NCBI GenBank assembly: GCA_944474755.1
Contig: OX104112.1
Location: 19,432,460 to 19,496,459, forward strand
Reading direction: 5' to 3'
Source of the DNA: Limnoperna fortunei
Lineage: Eukaryota; Mollusca; Bivalvia; Mytilida; Modiolidae
Length of the DNA: 64,000 nucleotides
The notes under the pieces are model-generated. The model was given only the letters and a program-made list of their open reading frames with translations. It was not told where the DNA came from and searched no databases. Both the position numbers and the translations under genes were made by a program. Shown piece by piece: positions 35,692 through 46,145 of the stretch. Each line of letters begins with the position of its first letter. The stretch's first letter is position 1.

Positions 35692-35849
35692 AAGAAATGT
35701 CACTCATGATAACATCTTTTCAACTCATCAATTAATTGAGGCACAGTACCAATTGACCGGGAAAATGCACTTGTTACACCAGTATTTAAAAATGAACAAA
35801 ATCAAAACCTGAAAATTACATCTCACAGACATGCATTCTTAGCAAAGTC

Positions 35850-37085
35850 TCAAAAACAACATAGTATCATCTATCATGAAACACCCATTACTTACAATAC
35901 CCACTCCAACATGGTTTTAGATCCAAAGTCAGCTGTGAAACACAACTCCTTACCTTTACACAAGAAATCTTTGATCATTTGGCAAACGAACTGGCGTAGT
36001 CGTGATGGATTTTAGCAAGGCGTTTGATTAGGTAGACCACCAAAGAGCTTATCCGAGAACTTAATTAAACGCATGGGGCTTGACAACTAAGTATCAGACT
36101 GGGTACAAGCTTGGCTAAGCAATCGATCACAGAAATTAGTTGTCGATGGTCAGACATCCAATAGTTGTCCTGTGATATCGGGCATACTGGCAAGGCTCTG
36201 CCCTGGGACCATGTTTGTTTTTGATTTATCTTAACGACAAGCCAGACAACCACACTATTGTGTATTTGACTATTTCGACAATCACCCGACAGCCACATCC
36301 TACAATCCAACCTTCACAAACTTGAATCGAAAGAGCAAGAATGGTTAATGTCCTTCAAGCCAGACAAGTTTGGAATCATCAGAATAAGAAAACATAAACC
36401 GATATCATCTTTGAATACACACTCCAGCTTTGAGTCCACACCAGGTGTAAAACGAGTATATATTTTTAATCAACATCATAAACGATCAACACTCTTAGTG
36501 GCGACAACAGTGTAAGATTTATCATAACAAAACTCTTAAAACAACTGATAAGTAAAAATATCTGGGCACCACCATCACCGAAGACTTTACATGAAATAAT
36601 CATATAAATACTGTCTCAAACAAAGGCATCTCTATATTTCATAAACGAAACATCATATCAAACAGTATTAAACCCAAAGAAACAACATATAAAACTTATG
36701 TTTCGCCTAAATTAGAATACTGTAGCATCATCAATTAAACAAATGACACAAAGAAGAGCAGCTAGATATACCTTAAATTAATACAACTACAAGAGCAGTG
36801 ACATGTTACAACATGTTACACTACATCAAAAAAGGAACCTCGCATCCGTCGTCATGCTTTACAAAATAAAACAACATGGTAAATCTCATTGCATGTTCAA
36901 CACACTACATGCCACATACAAGAGAACACACTATTTTTACTACCATTCTCCCCTACGAACTACCACAAATATTTTTTTCTATGTCAATCAGGTTGTGGAA
37001 TTCCGTACCATATAATGTCGCGACAAGCCCAGACTTAGATTTATTAAAGTCTGGTGCTAAATATTTGTTATACCCTCAGTAAAAC
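35850..37085 (+). pseudogene. decayed LINE reverse transcriptase (Jockey/CR1-like)
   Basis: In shifting frames it reads VVMDFSKAFD, WLSNRSQKLVVDGQTS, GSALGPCLFL-like and YLND, then TITEDLTWNNHI..., LEYCSIIN, QRRAARYTLN, and FFSMSIRLWNSVPYNVATS. These are RT and post-RT motifs of Jockey/CR1-type LINEs in the right order, with many stops and shifts. The 5' end and TSD were not identified. Confidence 0.8.
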
Positions 37086-37227
37086 TATAAAAATGTTGTA
37101 TCTTACTAAATTTAATGAAGAAAAAAATGTCTGTATATACGTTCATTTAATATTTGGAATTTAAATTCCCTTTCACGCGCCTTCTAGTAATCATCAGCAC
37201 ATTGATGTTAAGTACAAGTATAATGTA

Positions 37228-37480
37228 TCTTTGTTTGAAAGGTGTTTTAACGCCACTTTCAGCAATTTTTGAGCTATATATCATGGCGTCCAGTTTTAAT
37301 TGGAGAGGAGCCGGAGTACCCGGAGAGACCCCGATCCTTGTCAATTAAGATTGGGGTCGAGTACACCCTGCCTGCAGTGAGAATCGAACCCGCAATCCAC
37401 TGTGCCGCAATCTCAGTGTTGACAAACCACGTGATCAATAGTAGACGAACAATCCTATAGCCACTCGGCCACCGCGGCCC
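37228..37480 (-). mobile_element. tRNA-derived SINE with 13 bp TSD, minus strand
   Basis: In reverse it reads GGGGCCGCGGTGGCCGAGTG, B box GCGGGTTCGATTCTC, and tail 'gctgaaagtggcgttaaaac'. CAAGTATAATGTA is duplicated at 37215-37227 and 37481-37493 (the first base of the right copy may belong to the element). It is inserted on the opposite strand from the copies at 14060, 25831 and 55884. Confidence 0.92.
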
Positions 37481-37512
37481 CAAGTATAATGTAGAAGCAG
37501 ATGTAAACAATG

Positions 37513-37665
37513 GGTTACACTAATGTCCTGAAAATACCAGTTGTGTCTTGTCTTGCATTGAAAACGTAGATAAATGTCAACTTTTTTAATTTCTTGAAAA
37601 ATAGATATAAATTTTCGTTTGTATGAGATAAAATGACCTGAAGGATTACATGTAATCAAATTTGA
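37513..37665 (+). mobile_element. solo terminus of the 58584 Mutator-like family
   Basis: 'gggttacactaatgtcctga' is identical to the left terminus at 58584 and is followed by a diverged copy of its subterminal unit ('gacctgaaggattac'). No opposite end lies nearby. Confidence 0.7.
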
Positions 37666-37779
37666 TGTAAATCCATCGAGAAATAAAAAAAGTTATGGTC
37701 ATTCTTTTTCCTTTTCATGACATTTTCTGTACATTAAAGGGCATAAGCGTAAATGAATGTTTTGACAATTAACCGTACA

Positions 37780-37877
37780 TACGTCAGTCAGTCAGTCAGT
37801 CGGTCGGTCGGTCGGTGGTCGGTCGGTCGGTCGGTCGGTCCGTCCGTCCGTCCGTCCGTCCGTCCGTCGACAGTCAG

Positions 37878-37974
<97 letters not shown>
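37780..37974. repeat. compound tetranucleotide microsatellite
   Basis: Blocks run in series: (GTCA)n, (GTCG)n with one GTGGTCG irregularity, (GTCC)n, a GTCGACAGTCA joint, then (ATCA)n for over 90 bp. Neighbouring motifs differ by one base. Confidence 0.95.
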
Positions 37975-38830
37975 TGATTTTTTTGACAATCATAATCGCT
38001 CTTTTTGATCCATTATTATAAAGATTTAAAATTCTGTTCAAATTAAACTTACCACTAATAAGTTATCACTAAAAATGAGTCCTTATCAAAAGGGCTGTGT
38101 ATTCCCCAAAACAATCGGCTACAATTTTCAGAAGCTTCTTATGCAGCAAAATGCACAGTTTATATCAGAAGGAAAAATGAAAAAGATCTACATGAAAAGA
38201 CTTCTATGCAAACATTCTTATGATATACAGCAGTATAGATCCTTATCAGTCGTTTGCTGAGACTATGTGTCCGGTAGAGCTTATATAGGACAGCAGACCA
38301 TTTGGCATTTTAATTAGTTGCTTAATTTAAGAACACTATGATCTTGTTATTTTGTTATAATTTAATATGCTTTGTAAGCTGAAATCTGATTGGTCATTTT
38401 AAATCGAGCAACCCGTATTATAAGAAATAACTTGCGTGACCTATGACCTATTCTTACGCCGTTAAAATTCAAATAGTTCCATGACGTAATCGGCGTTTTT
38501 GCCATAAAATTGTTAAGATGTATACTTAAAGGGAAACTTCGGAAAAAAATGAAAATTTGATATGTTATTCTTCAAATAAAAAGATATATAATTGCCTTTT
38601 GATGTTTTATTGAATTCTTTACCGTTACGCTTCTGGAGTGGATTAAAGGTGGTAAAATTTTGTGTATGGGGGCTGCCATATTGACAGTATTTATCACGTG
38701 ACTGCGTTTGTGACGTGATAAATGTAATTATCCAGTAAATATGATAAATAATCCAGTTTAAAAATATGTTTTTCTGCCTTTGCTCTTTGAAGAATATTAA
38801 AACTGTGACGATAAATTATAAGAAACATTT

Positions 38831-38954
38831 CAAATTTCTGAACAGGTTATACAATATAATATGGTTTGGATCTGTTTACACCATTCATAAACCGCTTATT
38901 AGGCGTAAACAGACCCAAACCATATTATATCGTATGACCTGTTCTGAAATTTGA
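38831..38954. mobile_element. foldback MITE
   Basis: The arms 'caaatttctgaacaggttat'...'atggtttggatctgtttac' and their inverted complement surround a short loop. A related diverged copy is at 63253. Confidence 0.75.
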
Positions 38955-40309
38955 ACTATTCCTTAAATATTATATTGGTGTATATTGTTATTAATATAGT
39001 AGCTACGGGAGAGGGTTACAAAATGTGTAAAAGATGTACCTACAGCAAAACATAGATCAGACCAGAGACAAACTTTATATGCAAAAACGTAAAATTATTT
39101 TTTTAGAAAACCCAAACTGAATCAAATAATTTAATATGTACAATAATACAAAACTGTAGGTGATCAAACAGAAAAATTAAAATTATAAACAGTATTGGAT
39201 GGCATCGGAGTTTGATTTGATAGCAACATAGACAATAGTATCGTCTGCAATAGGCGGACAGTAGAAGCAATGCCAGTTGGAATGTCATTGTAGCAGAGAA
39301 ATAGGCTTAATGTCGCCACCAAAATAGTCCTCTTGTGTATAATCTTTATCCACTGTGCAGATTGGATGTTGAGGATGAGTATCATTTTGTTATTTAAAAA
39401 TGTAAACTAAATACAACCCGAACTAAACTTGTTCGTAATATCAAAGAGGTTGGTCCAAATTTTGGAAATAAGTCTAAGATAGATAATTTAAATACATCTT
39501 GACATGCTTGAGGAGTAATGATTGTTGATATTATAAAGGTATGTGTTAAGGGTATATCTGATATGTCAAATATGAGAAGAAGCTAAATTAAGACTGATAT
39601 GAAGTAGAAATATGTCCATAGTATAGCTCAATGTGAGTCTAGTATGCAAATATATATTAGCCCCAAACCTGAAATGTCGAGACATTTGTTTAGATTGACT
39701 ACAATCGTTTGTTGGATGTTTAAATCAATAAAGAATTTCTTATTTCAGACCGATAGAAATGATGTAATCCAAACCTAAGAATAGAAAACTACTCCAAATT
39801 ACACAAAAAATATTTCCAAAATGGTCTCAAAATATCTTAAAACGTGAAATAATTGTACATGTTTAATAAATTTCCATATGTTATTAATGGTTTCAAAATA
39901 TTTCAAAAATAATTTTACATTGAAAATACCACCTGGTACGCAATGGCTGTGGTACTAATCTGTCACTTGAAGGTACATGAACTGAACATTGAAAATTCTA
40001 CATGGTACAAAATTGTTATGGTAAAGAATTGTCAGCTGCAAATACATAATATTTACCATTGAAATTTACATATTATGGTACGAAAATGGCATGGTATGAA
40101 ACGGTCAAGGTACGAAATTATAGTTTTTATTGGACGAACCAAAATCGTTCCGTGATCATTACTAAGGGACTTGTCTGCAAAAAATAATTTTATAATTTAT
40201 TTTCATTTAAACTAAACATGAATAATTAAGTCACAACTAATTATTAATATGAATAATTTAATAGTGCAAAACAAGTTCAACTAACGACCAGAGCTATTTA
40301 AGGCTACGT
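38955..40309. other. intergenic, nothing recognised
   Basis: AT-rich sequence upstream of FMO. No supported gene, array or transposon end was seen. Confidence 0.5.
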
Positions 40310-40373
40310 TATGTCAGTGCTGTATAATACAATCTCCTCATTTTTGACAGAACAGAAGCACTACTGAATACAG
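40310..40373 (+). other. possible non-coding first exon of FMO
   Basis: A good donor (CAG|GTAAAT) at 40374 pairs with the acceptor TTTCAG at 40794-40799 just upstream of the FMO start codon. The 5' boundary is a guess; only transcript data could place the transcription start. Confidence 0.3.
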
Positions 40374-40871
40374 GTAAATTATTTTTGCGTCTTAGCATTC
40401 CGTTTTACTGCGGGAAATCGACTCCATATAGTTTGGTGTTGAAATATGGCTTTAAACAAAAAAAGGGACATTGAAATTTTCCGAAAATAAATAGGTACAA
40501 TAGAATATTATTAACACAATGTTATTTAGCTATTTATCATAAGATACAAAATGATCTTTTTCTATCCTTCTGAGTCGAATAATTCTTCTTTAGACCTTTA
40601 ACATGTTTAATGCCCCTCCTCTCAAATGTAATATAATTATAATGCTTAGCATTTATACAATGAATTGTCATGTTAAGGTCTATACAAATTGCTTCACAGT
40701 ACAGTTTGGTGTATGTAAATTAAGAAGATATTCATTTTTTTCTTCATTTAAATAAATAAAAAAGCACACCACAATAGTTAATTTAATGTCTGATTTCAGA
40801 ACAGTTTTAACATACAATGTATGTAAGGATTTAGCAACCGTAGCATGTAAAGTTCATACTTGATAAGCATT

Positions 40872-41071
40872 ATGACCATAAGAGTAGCAGTGATTGGAGC
40901 AGGAGCTGCAGGTTTGTGTGCCCTACATCATCTCACTGCAAGGCCAAATAGTTTCCAAGCTGTTTGTTTTGAGAAGAATTTGTCAGAGGGAGGGACATGG
41001 ATTTACACAGAAGAAACTGGAACTGATAAAAATGGTCTTCCTGTTCAGTCAAGCATGTACAAAAATCTAAG
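40872..41071 (+). CDS. FMO: FMO first coding exon (first donor)
   Basis: It encodes MTIRVAVIGAGAAGLCALHH through GLPVQSSMYKNL and two bases of an Arg codon. The donor AAG|GTATAC at 41072 gives standard FMO spacing to the next exon; two later in-frame donors lie at 41126 and 41180. Confidence 0.9.
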
Positions 41072-44000
41072 GTATACTGATAAAAATGGCCTTCCTGTTC
41101 AGTCAAGCATGTACAAAAATCTTAGGTATACTGATAAAAATGGTCTTCCTGTTCAGTCAAGCATGTACAAAAATCTTATGTATGTTCATGAAAACCTGCT
41201 GCATAGATTTGTTTTTGTATATGATTTTGTAAAGTTTTTAGGATAGTAAGCTGGAAATGCTCTACTATCCAATGTTGTTTCATACTTCTGATTGGAGTGC
41301 TTTTCATGTGATATGTCATTTTTATCATTCTTTATTGTTGCACAAATGGCAATGATTGTATACCAAAATTATTACATTTTCATGGTTTATTTTGATCTGT
41401 CTAGCAAAGCTCAGCCCAGCAATGGCCACTTGTCCACAGTAGTCAGCCCAACAATGTCCACTGATCCACAGTAGTCAGGCCAACAATGTCCACTAATCCA
41501 CAGTGGTCAGTCCACCAATGTCAAATGTCCACTCATCCACAGTGCTTACCCACCAATGTCCACTAATCCACAGTGGTCAGTCCACCAATGTCAAATGTCC
41601 ACTCATCCACAGTGCTTAGCCAACCAACGTCCACTAATACAAAGTGGTCAGTCCACCAATGTGCACGCTAACTTTACCACTTATTTAGTGGAAAAAAATG
41701 CTGTGGATTTCTATGGATTATGCTTGCAATTTAATTTTTAAGACAAGGAAATAACATCTATTCTAATGAGTGTACTGGGTATACAAGTTTTGTCCACCGC
41801 TGTGGACAAGTCAAAAGGCAAATCAACTTGAACTGTTAGTTTATATGCCAATTATAAATCTGCTGTAAATAAATTAAAAAACTTGCAGGATGAAAAATTT
41901 TATGTTTTTGTAATTTTGATATCTTTATTATAACATTTTAACACTTTTAATTTCAGAACAAATCTTCCAAAAGAAGTGATGGCCTTTCCAGATTTTCCAT
42001 TCAAGACTTCTCTACCTTCATTCATAACACATGAGGAGGTTCTGCAATACCTCCAGGAATATTCAACACATTATGACCTTCACAAGTTTATCAAGGTGAA
42101 AAACCAACTACCATACCTGTCTTTATGATAATTATTGATGACATGTTATCGTTTTGTTGACATTGAACAATAAACCAAACAAGATTAAAGATTAATTCAA
42201 TCCCCTGTGCAGGATGTAAACAATTACAATTTAACATTGTAACATACAAATCAATAATGACAAACCTGACATTTCAATTTAAAAAAAAAACAGCTAAAGG
42301 GAGACAATACAATACAGACTACCTAAGAATGGATAATATAATTAAGCAAAGTTTAGCTAACTTGTGGAGGACTGACTGATTTTCTGAGTTTAGCAAGGAA
42401 TGAAATTTTATTTTTAATATACAAATGTAATACTGATAGAGCCACAACATATCATTAAAAAAAACACAATAAATTAATTGCCTCATTTCGCCTGTGTCCA
42501 TTATGAAATGTGATGTCCTTGCTCAGACACTATAGTTTCTTTAATTTCAATCTGAACTAAACTTTGGCAATAGAAACATTCCTTAGAGCTGTATGATTTT
42601 CTCAAAGAAATAACCAATATCATAATTTCTGGAATTTTGGTTGTTGTTGGTTTTTTTGCTACCAGCTTTACCCTTTTATGCAGATTTAACTAGTACATAT
42701 GCACTTGACCAACATGTTATTGTTGTTGAATGGTATTTTATGCCACTGTTAGCTTTTTGTCAGCAGTTTCATGGAATCCAGTTTTTATTGGAACAGGAAA
42801 CCCTAGTATCCAATGTGAACGCCAAACTTTCAACAGTCGAAGGGTAACTGCCGTGACCACTCGGCTACTAAGGACACCATATTTATGAAATATTATCACT
42901 AATTAACCGTTTCAGTAGTGCAAAGTTTCAAAATTTAATTATTTTAGTAAGAATGTTTTAGTTCAAGCAGACATTATCTACACTGATGCATATCTGTAAA
43001 ACAATAATATTCTTTATATTTTTAAGTTTGGAACCTTAGTACAAGAAGTTTACCCAGAATGCAATGGTAAGAAGACTGAATGGAAAGTGTCATACAGTAG
43101 AGTTGAGCAACAGGACAAAACAAAAACTGAGAGCTTTGATGCAGTTATGGTCTGTAATGGGTGAATATAGTTTTTCTTTATGTTTAAATGGCTCAAGCAA
43201 TGTCTACTGTAAAGTTGGTGGATTGGTAATACCTTTCCATTGGGGCATTGTTAGGTTATAATATGAAAAGTGTAGCTTCAAACCATAGCGGGTTACATGT
43301 TTGGACAGTACCATGCTCTTGCGATTTAAAGACTTCCATTAAGATGAAAAAAAAAAAAAAATTAGTTGTACTTATAAACGCACATCATTTACTCCATCAA
43401 TGTGTAATTTTAATGTAAAAATGCATTGTTTCAGGATGGATTATCAAATTAAATAACTGCCCATCTGTAATTTCTATGTCAACCCCCTCCCCCCCCCCCC
43501 TTTACACACACACTTTTACTTAAAATATTTCTAATAAAGACTTATTCATGTACGTGGTAGGGGTTAAAAAAGTGTCTTCCTGGGGAGGAGGGGGTGGGGT
43601 AGTTCAATTCCTGTTATAAAAACTGGTAACAAATTGGTTACCGATCAACCCAAAAGAAAGCATGTTATTTCAATTTGGCTAAGGGTAATGAAATAATGGA
43701 TGCAACTGATTTGGCCCTGGATGTTCATGGATGAGTACTTTTACATTTGTCAGTAGAGAAAATGCTGATGCACAGGAATTTGAAAAAAAAACAATTAGAT
43801 TGTCTGACGTCAGCTTTTCTTGGACTAAATACCAGTATTTTGACATTACATTTTTTCAATATTGTTTAACAAGAGTGAACCAGATTGTTTATCATAGCAG
43901 AATGAAACATGTTCTTACTATATGTATTTTGTGTATACTATTGTAGACATTATGAGATTCCATTATATCCCACAATTCCTGGTAGTGATAGATTCAAAGG

Positions 44001-45544
44001 GGAGATAATTCACAGTCATAACTATAGACATCCTGAAGATTTCTCTTGCAAAACAGTTGTTTGCCTTGGTGCTGCAGCATCAGGTCAAGACATAGCTATA
44101 GATGTGGCCACTGAAGCCAAACATGTAGGTATATGGATATATATATTATATGTTCAATTTTATTGTAACTCTTCATAATTCTGAGGAGCCTCGGTGGCGA
44201 AGTGGTAAAGGCAGTTTGTCTACAATCGATATTTTACAATGAATTAAGGTAGAAATACATCAGGTTAAAATTCTCATTTCACAAATACACCGGCATAATG
44301 TTTAATATGCATTAATTTTACATACAAATTATACGGTTTGATAAAAATTGTTACGTTTTACCCAAGGAAAAAATTATCAGTCTGTACTAAAGATGCATAA
44401 TATACAATGATAAGTTGATGTAAGCTTTGGGAAAGAAACTAAACCTTTTGTTATTATGTGGTGACATTTAATTGATGGGGAGGATAATTTTTTGCCTATT
44501 TTCTATTTCAAATATTTTCTAGTTATGGATTCTTCATCCAAAACATTAATCATTTTGAAACCAACCTTGCTATGTATTTGTTATAGGACCAAAAGAATGT
44601 AATTTTATCTTGAAATCTGTAAGTGGGAACTTGGATTTCTTCTGAATTAGTTCTCATAAGATCTGTATCTTGTTTTGACATCATACAAAAATTGTACTAG
44701 GGATTTGAAAATATATTTTAAGTACACCTTGATAGATTTCTTCTTAATTACAGGTGTATCTTAGTCACAACAAGCCATTTCTTCTTAATTACAGGTGTAT
44801 CTTAGTCACAACAAGCCGTTTCTTCTTAATTACAGGTGTATCTTAGTCACAACAAGCCGTTTCTTCTTAATTACAGGTGTATCTTAGTCACAACAAGCCG
44901 TTTCTTCTTAATTACAGGTGTATCTTAGTCACAACAAGCCATTTCTTCAAACAGTTTTACCTGTCAATGTGGAACAAAAACCTGGAATAACAGAACTCCG
45001 CACGCATTCTGTCATCTTCAGTAATGGAGAGGAGGTAAAAACTGATGTTTTACTGCTGTGCACAGGCTATCTGTACAATTTTCCTTTCCTCTCGGAGGAG
45101 ATTGGTCTAAAAATAGAACAGGAACGTCTTTGGCCTCTATATAAGCATTTGATTCATGCTTCTTATACCACTTTGTCTTTTATTGGCATTTTAAAGACAG
45201 TTTGTCCGTTTCCGTTATTTGATATGCAAGTACAGTTTACTATAGCTGTCCTTGATGGATCGATACAACTGCCGGCAGAAGAAGAAATGAAACAAGACAT
45301 TGACAAAGAGTTCAAAAAGAGAATTGCAGAAGGACTACCTGTCAGGTATGCTCATACCATGGGGCCAAAACAGTGGGAATACAATAATAATTTGTGCACT
45401 ATGGCAAACATACGGCCGTTAAGGAAAGTTGTAGAAAAACTGTACGATTATGTTCACCAGACTCGTGTAAAGGACATAGCACAATATAAGTCTGTAAATT
45501 ATGTTTTAAAAGATGATTCATCATTTACAGTGCAAGAGACCTAA
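40872..45544 (+). CDS. FMO: flavin-containing monooxygenase, five coding exons
   Basis: FMOs use FAD and NADPH to oxygenate soft nucleophiles (N, S) on xenobiotics or alkaloids (family knowledge). Exons: 40872-41071, 41957-42095, 43027-43160, 43947-44124, 44918-45544; phases join and encode 425 residues, the usual size for this subfamily. The FAD-binding fingerprint VAVIGAGAAGL is at residues 5-15; then NLPKEVMAFPDFPF, DAVMVCNGHYEIP, the FMO signature FKGEIIHSHNYRHPEDF, the NADPH-site VVCLGAAASGQDIA, and LLLCTGY. It resembles GS-OX-like or senecionine-oxygenase-like FMOs. The ATG at 40872 is chosen because the fingerprint starts five residues later, as in the family. The terminal Ala-for-Gly in GAAASG is a common variant. 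Splice-site repeats in introns 1 and 4 are unusual (findings). Confidence 0.95.
41022..41183 (+). repeat. 54 bp coding repeat x3 carrying 5' splice sites
   Basis: Three near-identical 54 bp units encode (T)DKNGLPVQSSMYKNLRY. Units 1 and 2 contain AG|GTATAC; unit 3 has AT|GTATGT at the equivalent place (41180). The frame stays open through all three. Confidence 0.95.
41404..41665 (+). repeat. minisatellite in FMO intron 1
   Basis: Units of about 36-38 bp alternate 'ccaccaatgtccactaatcc' and 'acagtggtcag' with 'cactcatccacagtgctta', forming a 70-75 bp composite period. Confidence 0.85.
41957..42095 (+). CDS. FMO: FMO exon 2
   Basis: It follows ATTTCAG and encodes TNLPKEVMAFPDFPFKTSLP and then EEVLQYLQEYSTHYDLHKFIK, the conserved block of the FMO FAD domain. 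The donor is GTGAAA. Confidence 0.95.
42736..42880 (-). mobile_element. diverged SINE, minus strand
   Basis: In reverse: 'gtccttagtagccgagtggt' (head), then 'ccaataaaaactggattcca' and 'tgaaactgctgacaaaaagc'. The middle is deleted. It lies in an FMO intron. Confidence 0.65.
43027..43160 (+). CDS. FMO: FMO exon 3
   Basis: It follows TTTTTAAG and encodes FGTLVQEVYPE...WKVSYS...ESFDAVMVCNG, ending in phase 2 before GTGAAT. DxVxVCNGHY across the junction is an FMO hallmark. Confidence 0.93.
43947..44124 (+). CDS. FMO: FMO exon 4 with FMO signature
   Basis: It follows TTGTAG and encodes HYEIPLYPTIPGSDRFKGEI, IHSHNYRHPEDF and VVCLGAAASGQDIAIDVATE. This exon holds the FMO identity motif and the NADPH-binding fingerprint. 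Confidence 0.96.
44184..44226 (+). mobile_element. SINE head fragment
   Basis: 'gagcctcggtggcgaagtgg' then 'taaaggcagtttgtctac' matches the tRNA-like head; the rest of the element is absent. Confidence 0.6.
44736..44942 (+). repeat. 41 bp repeat x5 carrying 3' splice sites
   Basis: The unit 'tttcttcttaattacaggtg' plus 'tatcttagtcacaacaagcc' occurs five times almost without change. Each has a polypyrimidine tract and ATTACAG, giving acceptors before 44754, 44795, 44836, 44877 and 44918. Only the last leads into the full FMO reading frame. Confidence 0.96.
44918..45544 (+). CDS. FMO: FMO terminal exon
   Basis: It uses the most 3' of five acceptors (ATTACAG|GTG). It encodes VYLSHNKPF, then VKTDVLLLCTGYLYNFPFL, WPLYKHLIHA, the C-terminal substrate domain and TAA at 45542. 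AATAAA sites follow at 45597 and 45683. Confidence 0.94.
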   Translation: MYLSHNKPFLQTVLPVNVEQKPGITELRTHSVIFSNGEEVKTDVLLLCTGYLYNFPFLSEEIGLKIEQERLWPLYKHLIHASYTTLSFIGILKTVCPFPLFDMQVQFTIAVLDGSIQLPAEEEMKQDIDKEFKKRIAEGLPVRYAHTMGPKQWEYNNNLCTMANIRPLRKVVEKLYDYVHQTRVKDIAQYKSVNYVLKDDSSFTVQET

Positions 45545-45682
45545 ACATAACAAAATATTAGGTGTGTTTGCACTTCCAGAGCACCTTGTTTCTATTAATA
45601 AATGTTTTTAGTTTTTTATCTGTGATTGTTTTGTCTATCCTGTAAATGTTTTCGTTTAAATCTTCTCTCTATTATTACATTG

Positions 45683-45688
45683 AATAAA
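45683..45688 (+). terminator. FMO polyadenylation signal (candidate)
   Basis: AATAAA lies 139 bp after the stop codon; another at 45597 is an alternative. Confidence 0.5.
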
Positions 45689-45908
45689 TGTTGTGTTTTA
45701 AACAAAAATTTAAAAATAAGTTATGTAATCTTGATATGAACAAACATATTTATAAAAGGTTACAAATACATGTTTGTTTGTTTCCAGACTACATTTATTT
45801 ATATTTATATATTATTCAAGTATATGCAGTATCCAAGAATGTGCAATAGAAATATTGTTTAATCTTAATAAATAGTGTGTTTTAAAGAAAAAAGATTTTC
45901 TTTTAAAT

Positions 45909-46095
45909 GTGTAACGGGAGACCTAAAGATCTGTGTTCCAGCAGGTAGTTGATATATAGCCAGTCAAAATCCACTGAGCTATCGGAGTACTCGTTACCTC
46001 ACTTGGCTAGAGGGCAGGCTTGTAATACAGAAATCTAAGAAGATGACACAGGTGTTGTTTTGTTCTCTATCGTTTCATTGGCATCCAAGTAAAAA
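45909..46095 (+). mobile_element. tRNA-like SINE, second family
   Basis: 'actcgttacctcacttggct', then 'agagggcaggcttgtaatac' is tRNA-like (Thr/Lys-type anticodon arm), preceded by 'tgtgttccagcaggtagttg'. A relative in the same orientation is at 48373, on the other side of the Helitron-like element. Confidence 0.55.
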
Positions 46096-46145
46096 AACCC
46101 CTCAGGTAAGGGTGTTAATGTGAATCATAAGTTGAAGATTTTTTT

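Noticed and set aside
37753..38021. Frames reading SVGRSVGPSV and INQSINQS
   Set aside because: They are translations of the compound tetranucleotide microsatellite.
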